NCBI GenBank assembly: GCA_000497125.2
Contig: CM035316.1
Coordinates: forward strand, 1,480,001-1,544,000
DNA from: Spironucleus salmonicida
Taxonomy: Eukaryota > Fornicata > Diplomonadida > Hexamitidae
DNA: 64,000 nucleotides
Direction of reading: 5' to 3'
The notes beneath the pieces are model-generated. The model was not told where the DNA came from. It made no database searches and was given only the letters and a program-made list of their open reading frames with translations. Made by a program: the position numbers and the translations under genes. Positions within the stretch are counted from its first letter, which is position 1. Each line of letters opens with the position of its first letter. Shown here piece after piece: positions 37,914-48,304 of this stretch.

Positions 37914-39914
37914 ATGGAGGAAATATTGAAGACATTTTTAAACGCATTTAACATCAACACAATGGATAATTTCGATAGATTTATCATTTATATTAATTCT
38001 AACCTAAGATCAATCAGTTTACGCGAAACAGATATAACCAATTTACTAATTTCATAAGCAAAACCTGAAGATTTAAGAAAAGTTTAGTAATTATTATTAT
38101 CAATTTCTTAGCACACTATGAAAAATAGAAATGCTTTCCTATCTGTGCTCTCTCGTATTGAGAAAAATGATCAACTTAAAGTTGACTTTTAAAAACACTA
38201 AGCTTATGTTCAGATTAAAAAGCCTGAAATAGATATTGAAATAAAACACAATCGAACTATTGTTATGCAAAGTCCAACTAAAATTCTTATTCCAGATATT
38301 GTTTATGCACTAAATGGAATTTCTACAGATAAAATCAAACTAGAAATAGACACAGTTACAGGACTCTATACAATAATCACAGACTTTACCCCTTCAATAT
38401 CAGCATTCTTAGTTGAAATTGGAACAGTATCAGGGCTAAAACTCAGATTATAATAATTAGTGAACTCCCTAAAACTATCTAGATCAAAACCAAAGTAAGC
38501 ATTTTCAGCATTTTGTGTTGAATATTTAAACACAGAATTTTAGCAATAATTACGTTATATTTCAACAATGGATACAATAGAATAAGTTCTTATGGTTGTT
38601 AGAGAAAATCTTCGAATATCGTTGGCTTCACTTTGTTGGGCAGGTGAGTTAATAACTTCTAGCTAACTTAGAGGCTGTATAGATTATTTAAAAGTATTAG
38701 AGCTAGTTTAAACAAGTGGGAATGGAGAAAAACTTCTTGAAGCAGTTAAAATTGAAATGGAAAAGCCAATGCTCATGTTCTTATTATAATGGATCCAATT
38801 TGGCGACTGTTAGGATATTCATGGTGATTTTTTTATCGAAGAAATATCTAAAAATTCAAAAAAAATGGATCTCTGGAACGATTAGTTTAAACTTGTTAAT
38901 GTAGCTGGATAATCTTATGATAAAGTACTTAATATTGGCAAAAGTGTATATTTTCTTCGTAAAATATGTAAAATTATCGATTTTGATTTACTAAACAATG
39001 AAAATTGGTTCGATATTTAATCTCAAATCAAGAACAATTCTGTAACATTCCAGGATATAAATTTTAACGAAACTGAAATATTTGTTAACTAAACTGTGAA
39101 CAATTAGCTCTAAAAGAAATATCAAATTAGCGATTCTCTTGATTTAATCATTAAGGTTTTTTTGGGATTCTAGTCAGATTTTATTACAATATTTGCACAG
39201 ACAATGATGCAAAATGCAAGTAATTAGGTTAATTAAGTTTACCGACTTTCTGCAATCAATTAACTGGATCATTGTATATAAAGCTCGAACTTATAGAACT
39301 GTTTTAATCAAGAATTGCTGAGCCAACTGAATCCTTTTATTCTTCCTAATAATTCGACATTTTCGATTAGTTTTAACGCTATTGAACCGCTTAATTATGT
39401 ATTTTTACAAAAACAAATGTTGGAGTTAAAAGATTGCTTTGATTTAGTAGTATTGACACGGATACTTGAGCTATCGTTGAATAAGGTGGAAAAATAATCG
39501 CGAGTAAAATTATGCCTGTTCAAAATTTAAAATTTGGTTAGATTCTTGGCTGGATTCATGCAGAGCATGTTCGGGATGCTATCAGAGCGAATCTCTGTTA
39601 ATTTTGAGAGGCCATAAAATTAAATAGGTTCATATATCGGTTTTATTACTGAATTTACTGCATCAATTACCGAAATTACCCTAAATGGAAGCCTTAAAAT
39701 GTTTATGAATAAGCTATATTTGATCAGCGGGTAACTAATATCAGATAAACTCAGCAAAATGAAATAGCAACAAATTGGCTAGGTAAGACAAATAGAGGTA
39801 GAAGTTTCTAAAATCGTGAAAGAACTCATATAAGATCTCTAAAGTATTAAAACTGGAGAATTTATTGACGAATTCGAGTTGCTTATTAGCCAATTGCAGC
39901 TTAGTAGTTTCTGA
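37914..39914 (+). CDS. gamma-tubulin complex component (GCP4-like)
   Basis: A 666-residue GCP-family protein, which helps nucleate microtubules at the spindle pole or basal body. The central E-K-P-M-L-M-F-L-L-Q-W-I-Q-F-G-D, then H-G-D-F-F-I-E-E, and the later V-N-V-A-G-Q-S-Y-D-K-V-L-N-I-G-K-S-V-Y-F-L-R-K match the family's conserved core. The C-terminal half is the helical gamma-tubulin-binding region. The length is close to human GCP4 (667 residues) and well below GCP2/3/5/6, so GCP4 is the best guess. The stop is 8 bp from the next stop. Confidence 0.85.
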
Positions 39915-39922
39915 GTGAGGTT

Positions 39923-41272
39923 TCAAATATCATTCATTATCATTATTTATGGTATATCATATATAAAATTTTAGTTTTGCGTCCATCTGAGGCATTAAAA
40001 TTCACTATATTAAACTAAGTTATATTTTCTTATTAGACTTATATCAGGAGTTATATAACCGAATAAAAGTAATTACTGTTGTGAATCTTGATCGATTTGA
40101 TCTTAAAAATTATTGCTCAGAAATTCAAAAAATACGAGAGATTTATTCTGTTCGACATCTTGATATGATTCTATAATAATACAAATTCCTGGTATTACGT
40201 CGCTGTTAACTGCAAATAGAAATAGCATTTAAAGATTCGTAAATAATAGTAAAAGTTAGTACAATCACTTATCTACAATATCCACTAGCTAGATATGTAT
40301 TTTTGGGACCAATCCGTTGAGATTAATATTATTTAAAAAAACACCAGCCTTTGGATCTTTGATGCTGAAATATATTGTATTAAAGAATGAGCTTTTTAGA
40401 AAATTTATATCGTTTACCAGTTCATTATAAACAGGATTTAATATTTGTAGATGTTATAATTCGACGGCATAAACAGTTGTATGTTTTTCTAATTCTGCCC
40501 ATAAAATTGAAATTATTGATTTGATATCATTTTCATTGTAATAATTTAAGATTAGATTTTAGAAATATACACCTTAATTTTTAAATATAATATTAAATTT
40601 ATTAGATATGAGTGTTTGAAGTGCAATATTGTTTTTTTCATTAAATAGCTTTACTTTAAATTGTAAATTTTTTGGGATTATGTGGTTATCTATCGGTAAT
40701 AGTTGAAAAGTAACACCAATGTCTTCAAATATTTCTTAATTTTCAAGAAACATAGTTACATTACGGCTTTTAAATTATAATCTTAAATCTTCGAATAATT
40801 CTTTAACTTTATCAGATAATACCGAAATCTAATGTTAATGAACAAATATCTGATTTTCAAGGCGACTATCAAATTATGATAAATCCAGTTCTACATATAT
40901 ATCAACAATAGTAAGTTCTGTGAAGCTTGTTACTGTAATTTATTACATTAGTTGATCAAAATAGTTTAAATCCTTACTGTAAATTGATTTGTAATCCCAG
41001 ATATTTTTATAAAATATGATTCTGAATTAGCCTTTATGAGTTTTTACATCATTTACGGCTGAATGGCAGCATAAAATAAACTCATTTCTATTTTAGCTGA
41101 GGATTTTTCTTTTACAACGACATTTAATCATTTTCTCCACTTGCGTATAATGAATATCTTTTTAATCCATAAATACAACCTTTCGTTCCTACCAATAAGT
41201 ATGAGGCTATACTAAATTATAATTATACTTATCATGGAACTATGAACCACATTAGATCTCAAACAAACTCAT
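39923..41272 (-). CDS. unknown protein, two ORFs in one frame separated by TGA
   Basis: The upstream part (40,265-41,272) encodes 335 residues ending V-D-I-V-D-K then TGA. The same frame stays open after it for 113 codons to a TGA at 39,923, and reads naturally (M-L-F-L-F-A-V-N-S-D-V-I-P-G-I-C). The N-terminal region has a C-x-C and C-C motif near residues 47-70 (I-K-C-R-C-K-R, L-C-C-H); beyond that the fold is mostly beta. Three models fit: two genes, a 66 bp intron (40,203-40,268) covering the TGA, or recoding of the TGA. The final stop is 8 bp from the GCP gene's stop. No family recognised. Confidence 0.6.
40203..40268 (-). other. possible 66 bp intron covering an in-frame TGA
   Basis: Begins GTGATTG and ends AACAG. 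It contains TACTAAC, the yeast branch-site sequence, though close to the 5' end. Removal keeps the reading frame and takes out the TGA at 40,265. The TGA as a true stop, or as recoded, is not excluded. Confidence 0.3.
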
Positions 41273-41308
41273 TCGTATAACTAATAATTATATACATAAT
41301 AAATAAAC

Positions 41309-42619
41309 TCACCAATAACCCAGAATGTCACAAAGTCTAACAACTAATGTTTCATCAATTTTACCTTAATAAAAGAATCGTTAATCAACTAGTTCCATTA
41401 ATTCTTTATTTTCGAAAATATTCTTCTTCGAGATTTCGTCCCAATCTAATTGTTTAACTTAACAATATTTTTTTAATAATTCCCTAAGATTTGAATTTTA
41501 AGCAGCATTAAATGCATATTAATAATATTTTCCATCTTGAATTGTTAATATTCCAATTTAAAATTACATATTCTAGCATTTTAAATCATATCTCAAATTT
41601 TAAATACGGTATGACTACAAATTATTATCTACTAAAATAGAATCCTATCTTACCCAAGAACTTTCAAATGAGATTGAAACAACATCTCCAGGCTATAAAA
41701 TTTTAACAGTTTGTATTATAAAAGTTGGAATACCTTGAATTTAAACCAACCTGATTTCCGAGTTATAATTTTCAGAAAAAGTAATAAACTATGACTTAGA
41801 TTCAAAAGCATTGCAGTCGAGTAATATCTATTAACCAGTTTAAAATTAAATATAAAATATTTTAGCTAAAAAGGTTTATAAAAACTCAATTTACTCTGAT
41901 GGTAATTTTCTTTATTAGTACATATAATACACTGCTGAAAAAACAGTTGTTAGTGGTGAAACTACTGCATCTATAACAAATAGAGGAGAACCAATTTGGT
42001 GTTAATCTCCCACAATTAGTTAATTATCAAGCAACTAAACATTAACTACTTGATCTGGGGGTAGGATACTTGTTGGGCAGTACGAATTTAGAATTTAATG
42101 TAAGCAAGGATCTGTAAATTATTGGCCAAAGCCTTAGGTTCTGAAACCTGGACCAATTTCGTCAAATACCTGCTAAACATAATTCACATTTTCAACTTTA
42201 GATTATCTAAGATTTTTTTGCGTTACTGTTTTTGGAGTGTTTTATTTTATTTATTATTTTGGTGTTGATTTTTACTTCATAGGAGTTTTTTAAGAAACAT
42301 TTACATCGTCTCCAGATGTATTATCCGAACTAGGTTCTGAAATATTTTCTAAAAATTCTGCAGTTGAAGGCATAGAAAGAGTAATAGAATTTGAAATTTC
42401 TTTAGAAGTTTACCTATACAGCTTACCTAGAACGTACACTATGTTTTTAACCCCTTCTTTTTTATCAAAAGCATCAGGAAATAAAGCTACTGCAATCATT
42501 AATAGATCTTATATGTCTGGTAAGTTTTATAGTGGTTATAACTATGCTTAAAACTATCTCCTTAGATTTCTATGTTAAAGTTATTGTAGCAAAGTAAAAT
42601 AGTTTTATGGTTTCATCAT
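41309..42619 (-). CDS. SET-domain-like protein (divergent)
   Basis: A 436-residue protein with a Gln-rich N-terminus and a Ser/Thr/Lys linker. From about residue 240 it shows a SET-like order: L-F-V-I-D-A-V-V, then Q-T-G-Q-Q-I-L-L-D-C-N-A, and I-R-L-V-Q-I-Q-G-I-P-T-F-I-I-Q-T-V-K-I-L-Q-P-G-D-V-V-S-I-S-F. This resembles the I-D-A... then ...I-x-x-G-E-E-L-T-Y-D-Y segments of lysine methyltransferases. The N-H-S-C motif is not there (F-I-T-F-S-E-N takes its place), so methyltransferase activity is doubtful. The assignment is by eye and could be wrong. It is 36 bp from the neighbour on the same strand. Confidence 0.6.
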
Positions 42620-42694
42620 TTCTCTTATAAAAGGAAAGATCAATCGATATAAATGACTATATAATAAAATATAATATATAAATTTCGTTTAATA

Positions 42695-42943
42695 TCATTC
42701 TTATAGAAGTTTTTAAATTTTTAATTCATCTTCCATAATATTTATGCATTCTTTTAGTACTAATTATAGCTGTTCTGTTTCCGAATGGTAACTTTTCAGA
42801 TTTTTGATCAACTACTTCTTGTGTGTCGAACTTTCTTTTATGTTGTTAATCTTACATTACATTCTTATGCCACATTAATTTCTAGTATACAGTGGCAACT
42901 CGTTAATATCAGATTTAAATATATATAGATCATTCGTAGCCAT
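42695..42943 (-). CDS. small helical protein
   Basis: An 82-residue ORF with a normal start, a Cys pair near residue 27 (C-G-I-R-M-Q-C), and a C-terminal coiled coil (L-I-K-N-L-K-S-Y-H-S-E-T-E-Q-L). Composition matches coding sequence of the region. No family recognised. Confidence 0.5.
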
Positions 42944-43044
42944 ATTTTTAAAACTCTATGACTTTTAAGATAATGCCGAACTAGTGAACATTTTAATTTT
43001 TAAAATTATTATCTATTATATGACAAGTCTACTTTATTCCTCTA

Positions 43045-43944
43045 ATGGAAAAGTATACCCTTTTCGCAGATAAGCTTACTGGTAAGCTATTATTCAACCA
43101 ACCTTTAGCAGTTTATACTTCATTAGGAACATTTGAAAAAATAATATACCAAAGTTACTTATATACGTTTTACTGGATGCTAGCGGTTACCAGAATGACT
43201 ATTATAGCAATTTTGGCATTTATTTGGGTAATTCTCTCTTATATTCCTCTTATTAATTTTATATGCAACAGGATATTCCCAAAGCTTATCCTGCTTATCA
43301 ATGGCTACCACCATAGAGTTAAGATACTCCAAGGCACCAAAAGGTTTAACACAAAAATTGATAAAACTGCACTTATAGCGGGAAGACTCACCTCTCCGTT
43401 TGATGTCCTCATTTATGCCTCAAAATTTCACGTTTACCAGGTCCTTGTTCCTGAAAAGTTCCTAACTGCCACGAATCTGACTCCAGGAAACTACGGCACA
43501 CTCACATCGCTCTCAATAGCGTTCTGCAGGATTATGTTTTTAGAGAACTTGATTCTTTAGTAATCAACAGAAAAAACACTCAAAGCTCCTAAGCTGACAA
43601 AGAGAACACTAATTTTCCCAGAAGGAACTTCAACGAATGGCTACGGCACACTTCAAACGTACCTACCTGACACACTTTTTGACCAAAAATAGATCGTCTG
43701 CGTGGCAGCCTCGAGACCCTGGAAGTATATCCCTCTCGTACACGCCAGATTCAACCTGCTATCGCTATTTGATGAGACTGGTGTTTTCAGCGTTTCCTGC
43801 AGCGTGAAAACGGTGGTTTTGCCCACAATTTATAATAGGAAACGTGAGACTGTCAGTAGGGGCCTCGCTAGCGCTAGTGGTGTATAGCTCTGCGAGCAGA
43901 CTATTTCCGATAAACTAGCGTATGTCTCGTAGGTCGACGAATGA
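43045..43944 (+). CDS. lysophospholipid acyltransferase-like membrane protein
   Basis: A 299-residue PlsC-family protein with one or two N-terminal membrane spans (about residues 45-80, T-I-I-A-I-L-A-F-I-W-V-I-L). It would act on glycerolipids at the ER or other membranes. The phosphate-binding block F-P-E-G-T-S-T-N-G (about 190-198) is intact. The catalytic N-H-x-S-x-x-D motif reads R-L-T-S-P-F-D (about 114-120): the Asp stays but the His is Leu. This could mean loss of activity or an alternative base. The 3' half is GC-rich, unlike the 5' half. Confidence 0.82.
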
Positions 43945-43988
43945 ACTAATAACTTTATGAATATATTACAATATATAGTTTTATAAAA

Positions 43989-44507
43989 ATGGGAATAGAA
44001 AATACTTGTTGTTCCAAAAATGATGCAATTGCTTAAAATATCAATAGATAGACACAGCTGACCGAATTCGTATCAACTGGTTCCTCTGAGTCGTTTCAGC
44101 AAAACGAAAATGTTTAATCCACACTTATTTTACCTCCTCTGAAGCTAAATTTGATCTCAAATTTATCTCAAGCTTCTGCTCCATAGGAGGTAATTCAACC
44201 ATAGTAGATAGGTTTTATTCCACCAATAAATTTCGTGCAACAGCCTTTCTCTGAAGATTAACCATACTTATCAGACCGGCTGTCAGACATATCTAAAATT
44301 GACTATTGTAATGAAATTAACAACAGGAACAGCGTGATTTAGGAATCAAAGCTTGATTCTAATAATGAGGTTGTTAGCGATACATATTAAACAGTAGAAA
44401 CAGTTGAGGAACCAATGAGAGTGCGTGGTGCACGGCCTAGCGATTCTGGAATTTTTGCAAAGCCATTTCTGTTTATAAAAGAGGGCCGACCGCAGACACC
44501 TGAATGA
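43989..44507 (+). CDS. predicted N-myristoylated, palmitoylated protein, unknown
   Basis: A 172-residue, mostly disordered, Ser/Pro/Gln-rich protein. The N-terminus M-G-I-E-N-T-C-C fits the consensus for myristoylation on Gly2 followed by palmitoylation on the Cys pair, so it is likely a membrane-tethered adaptor. The C-terminus is basic and Pro-rich (R-V-R-G-A-R-P, then P-Q-T-P-E). No domain is seen. It lies 44 bp after the acyltransferase gene on the same strand and 10 bp from the convergent stop. Confidence 0.65.
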
Positions 44508-44517
44508 GAGGTATAAT

Positions 44518-44829
44518 TCACTTCAGCAGTTCATATAACTAATCACAGTTAGGACTTAGAAATTAAATTAATGAACCATTATCTAATTTAATCTTTAGCA
44601 AAGCACCATCTTTCACAATATTTTCTATATTATCTCTCTTAATTGTATTAATAGTAGTAGCATTTTATTGAACTCTGATGTACAGTAATGATATAGTTAA
44701 AGTTACATAATTTGAAATCATTTAATCGTTAATTTTAGTTATAGTGGCCTTTATAGATGTTGACTAGATCTCTAACGGCTTTACTGGCTCAAGGTTAAGG
44801 TAATATTGCTTAATTTCATCTAAATTCAT
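44518..44829 (-). CDS. small hypothetical protein
   Basis: A 103-residue ORF, mixed helix and strand (V-T-L-T-I-S-L-L-Y-I-R-V, then L-L-K-I-K-L-D-N-G-S-L-I-Q-F-L), so it may be a small beta-rich fold. Start and stop fit the local spacing, with 10 bp to the neighbour's stop. No family recognised. Confidence 0.5.
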
Positions 44830-44887
44830 TAGTAAATTTATATTACGATACTTCTTATATTATATAATATACAAAAATTCATTCGTA

Positions 44888-45766
44888 TCACTTTGTGAAG
44901 TAAGGGTGTTTTAACGCATCTCTAGCTGATATTCTCTGGTCAGGATCCATGGCAATCATTTTAGCAAACAGATCTCTACCATACTCATTCATATCAGGCA
45001 AAAGCGCATCTATACCAATACCTGGGAATACTGGGAAATCATCTGACCATTGAGGTAACTCTTTACAACCCTTCCACGTTTTTTCATTTGGGGTACCAAA
45101 AGTTTTGAAGATTTTAAGTATTTCTTCTTTCTCGTTTTTAGCTGGAAATAATGGCTTGCCAGTCGCCATTTCATAAAAGATGCATCCAGCAGACCAAATA
45201 TCTATTCCAGCACCGTACTTTTTGCTTCCTAATAGCACAGCTGGGCACCTATACCATAAAGTTACAACTTCGTGTGTATATGCTCTGACTGGGATTCCAG
45301 CTCCCCTAGCTAATCCGAAATCCGCTATTTTCATTATTGGTTCATCGGAATCGCTGACAAGTAAATTTTGTGGTTTGAGATCACGATGCAGTACTCTTCT
45401 ATTGTGCACATATGCTAAACCTTACAGTAATTAACCCATTAATGATTTGATTTAAATAGGTGTTAAACGACCTTTTTTATCCATAAACTTTTTAAGATCC
45501 AATGTTACATACTCGAATACTAATGTCAATTTCGAATCAGTATGAACTACTGATAGTAAATCTACAACATTTGGGTGCTTAAGTTCTTTTAAAATCGCAA
45601 TTTCACGAATAGCAGTAGCTGGGATTCCTTCGTCTTAGGAATCCAAACGAATTCTCTTCAAAGCAACAGTTTGATTTGTTTCCTTATCAATAGCTTTGTA
45701 GACAACACCGTACGTACCTTCGCCAAGCTAAGCTTGTCTTTAATAGCGGTCTAAAGGATCAGTCAT
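44888..45766 (-). CDS. cyclin-dependent kinase (CDK1/2 type)
   Basis: A 292-residue CDK, expected to drive the cell cycle with a cyclin partner. The Gly loop G-E-G-T-Y-G-V-V-Y is at 15-23 with T19-Y20-like inhibitory sites, K37 lies in V-A-L-K, and the cyclin-binding helix reads P-A-T-A-I-R-E (49-55) where CDK1 has P-S-T-A-I-R-E. H-R-D is at 127-129 and D-F-G at 149-151. The T-loop is [11 protein letters not shown]. The usual A-P-E reads C-P-A (174-176), so the Glu that braces the C-lobe is missing. Full length, no tails. Confidence 0.95.
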
Positions 45767-45884
45767 AAATTACTTTGAAGTGAAAATAAACTATTATTAT
45801 TATATTGTTATAAATTGTATTTTAATCGTATATATCTACATTTAATAATATATAGTAATACTTATTTCATTGAAGAAAATATTC

Positions 45885-46549
45885 ATGGGAAATTGTTTAG
45901 AAAAAAACAAGGCATCTTACTGTGGAGAGCCTATAGAGATAGCTTCCTAATTTTTTGGAGAAAGTAATGAGTTATGTGATAAGTAATTGCAAGCTGTATA
46001 TGATTGTGATTTTGGATGTTCTTTAATTCGGGAATAGGATTCAAATATTTACACCCCTTTAGCCAAGAACTAGTCAAATATAATATGTAAAAAGGATATT
46101 ATATCTTTCAGTCATAAGCCTTCCCAAAAGATAGAAATGTAAACACCATAACTATATTTATCAATTTCAGAGTTTTTAAATAACAGTGGCTTAGAAATAA
46201 GCTAATGATTCATCAGTAATTAGTAATACGTGATCACTTATATTCATTTGATATAGTTAACTGGTCAAATAGATATCCTGAGGTGCTTCGCCGTGTAAGA
46301 TTATTATTACCATTAATAACTTTGAAACTATCTGGATTTGTTTTCGAAATTTCACTTGAAAAATTGCGTGGTGTGATGAAAGATTAACTTTAAATCGGAG
46401 TATCGGATAATTCCGAAATATTTGATACTTCTTCAATCTGTATTATATTAGAGTCCATTCGCTATATTGTATATCTAATGAAATGCGGGGAAGACTCTTA
46501 CATTGATACTAAGTTTCCTATGTAAGTTTGGTCCTTCGATATACAATGA
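45885..46549 (+). CDS. predicted N-myristoylated protein, unknown, with short intron
   Basis: Exon 1 (45,885-46,185) begins M-G-N-C-L, a myristoylation/palmitoylation signal, and is Cys-rich. Exon 2 (46,224-46,549) begins with N-I-I-R-D-H-L-Y-S-F-D-I-V-N-W and ends in TGA. Reading straight on, exon 1 stops at 46,206 and a second frame begins 1 bp earlier with ATG; taking out a 38 bp GT-AG intron joins them into 208 residues with no break in style. The C-terminal half is hydrophobic, with L-L-L-P-L-I-T-L-K-L. No family recognised. If the intron is not real, these are two overlapping genes. Confidence 0.55.
46186..46223 (+). other. proposed 38 bp intron
   Basis: Starts GTGGCTTAG and ends TAATTAG, with CTAATG inside as a possible branch site. 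It restores the frame between two well-formed reading frames on the same strand. RNA evidence is needed to confirm it. Confidence 0.4.
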
Positions 46550-46682
46550 CCCATTTTTAATTTATAAAATAACAACGTTATTGGTATACATTATGCATAT
46601 TCTACTGTATTATTTTTATTTATACAAAAAATATTATTTAATCAATATTTAAAATTAAAATACAAAAGAACAAAATGTACAG

Positions 46683-48242
46683 TCAGAAGCAAAAATCAGA
46701 ATTAGCTGATTATGTATCTGGAAGTATAATTTAATCGTAGCTAACATTAGATACTATACCAGAGATTTAATTATTAACACATTCTTTAACTATCTCTTTA
46801 TCAAATAAGTCCTGATGTGGAAGCTATCTTCCCATAGTAACAGTAAAACGATAATATGGAGGATAGTGAATTAGATTGACACAATTCCATGTATACATAT
46901 CCGATGCATCTTTCATTATGCTTGCTAACCAAGTGAATCCCCAAGAAGTAGTAAATGCTGAACCAAAATATTTATTATACTTTTCATCAATCTTAATATT
47001 TAGTTATTCAATTATATTTTACACATCAATTAATGATGTTGGTCTTTCAACAATTTTATGATCTTTACAACACTCTGCCTATATTTAAGCTCTTTATTTT
47101 TCTAGCTCACCTAACTATTCATATAATCCTTTATTTTCTTGCATTATTTTAATTTCTTATAAAATTTCTGGACATATGAAAAGAGTACGTGATTATTCGT
47201 TTCTTGAAACATTAACGTCACCAATGATGTGATCACCTACATACAATATATCTTTTTTTCTATAACCTAATTATAAACAAAACTAATTCATATTACCCAT
47301 AGCATATATTTTATTTTTCTTTAGCTATGTAACCTATTTTAATAATTTGACACCTTAATCATCTACTTCTCTGAATGGAATATTTTTAGTGAAAAAATCT
47401 GGTTTATTTGCATCGACAATTAAATAATCAAAATATTCTTTATAATCTTAACCAATCGCATAAGTAAGCAATGTATGAGTATATTCGTAACCTGAATTAG
47501 TCGCCAAGAATACAATTTTCCCAGATTTTCTCATATTTCTTAGCATAGATTTCATCTAGTCGTCTTTTATAACATAAAGTGAAGGTGAAATCTGTGTAAG
47601 CTATTTAAGAGCATCTTTAGGACCATGGATCATTCCCATCGCCTGATTAATATCTTCAAATAAATTTTAATAACACAATTAATTCTTAGGAATATTTTAT
47701 GTATTATTATAAGATAACTTAACCTTAATTGAATTATTAAGAGGATCGGATATAGATTACAAGTTTTCGAAATATTCTATTAGTTCAGCATATAGAGTAA
47801 TCAAAGGTGCTGCAAAAGCAGTAGATTATAAATAAAATCTAGATGAATTCTCTAACTCATATACAGGTATAGTTCCATCCTGGTAGATTTATTTAAATTA
47901 TTATGGATTGAGCTTAGTTTTTCCATGAAGTACCTTTTAAACATAACCAAATTAATCTACTTTTAGTATGTTTCCTAATTAGGTATCTAAAAATAGTCCT
48001 TTAACACCAAAAAGTTTATCATAAATAATTTCTTATATTCTACTAGGATAATTAAATTTAGTTATTAAGTTTTTCACAGTAAGAGAATACTATAACTCTT
48101 CATATGCTTCAGTATAATTAATGATAGTATAATCCATATCAAAACCTACTGCCTTTATTCTAGTAAAGTCAACGGGCTTATTCACAAATAAACGCTCATG
48201 CGATTGCCTATACTAATTTAAGATACACTGTTAAAGCGGCAT
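46683..48242 (-). CDS. NT5C2: cytosolic IMP/GMP-type 5'-nucleotidase
   Basis: A 519-residue HAD-superfamily phosphatase of the NT5C2 type, which removes phosphate from purine nucleotides. Motif I G-F-D-M-D-Y-T is at about residues 33-39, giving the nucleophile and acid Asp pair. Motif II is L-A-T-N-S-G, and motif IV is Y-V-G-D-H-I-I-G-D-V. The C-terminal G-F-T-W-L-A-S-I-M segment and the rest of the long family tail are present. It is somewhat shorter than the human enzyme (561). Its 3' end carries on 133 bp from the convergent gene. Confidence 0.9.
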
Positions 48243-48304
48243 TTTTGAATCAGAAAAGCTGTTCTTAAATTATTATATTTTTATGCTTAGGTTTAATTTC
48301 CTTT

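Noticed and set aside
46676-46814. A 45-codon plus-strand ORF with a good start
   Set aside because: It overlaps the C-terminal coding part of the 5'-nucleotidase gene on the other strand.
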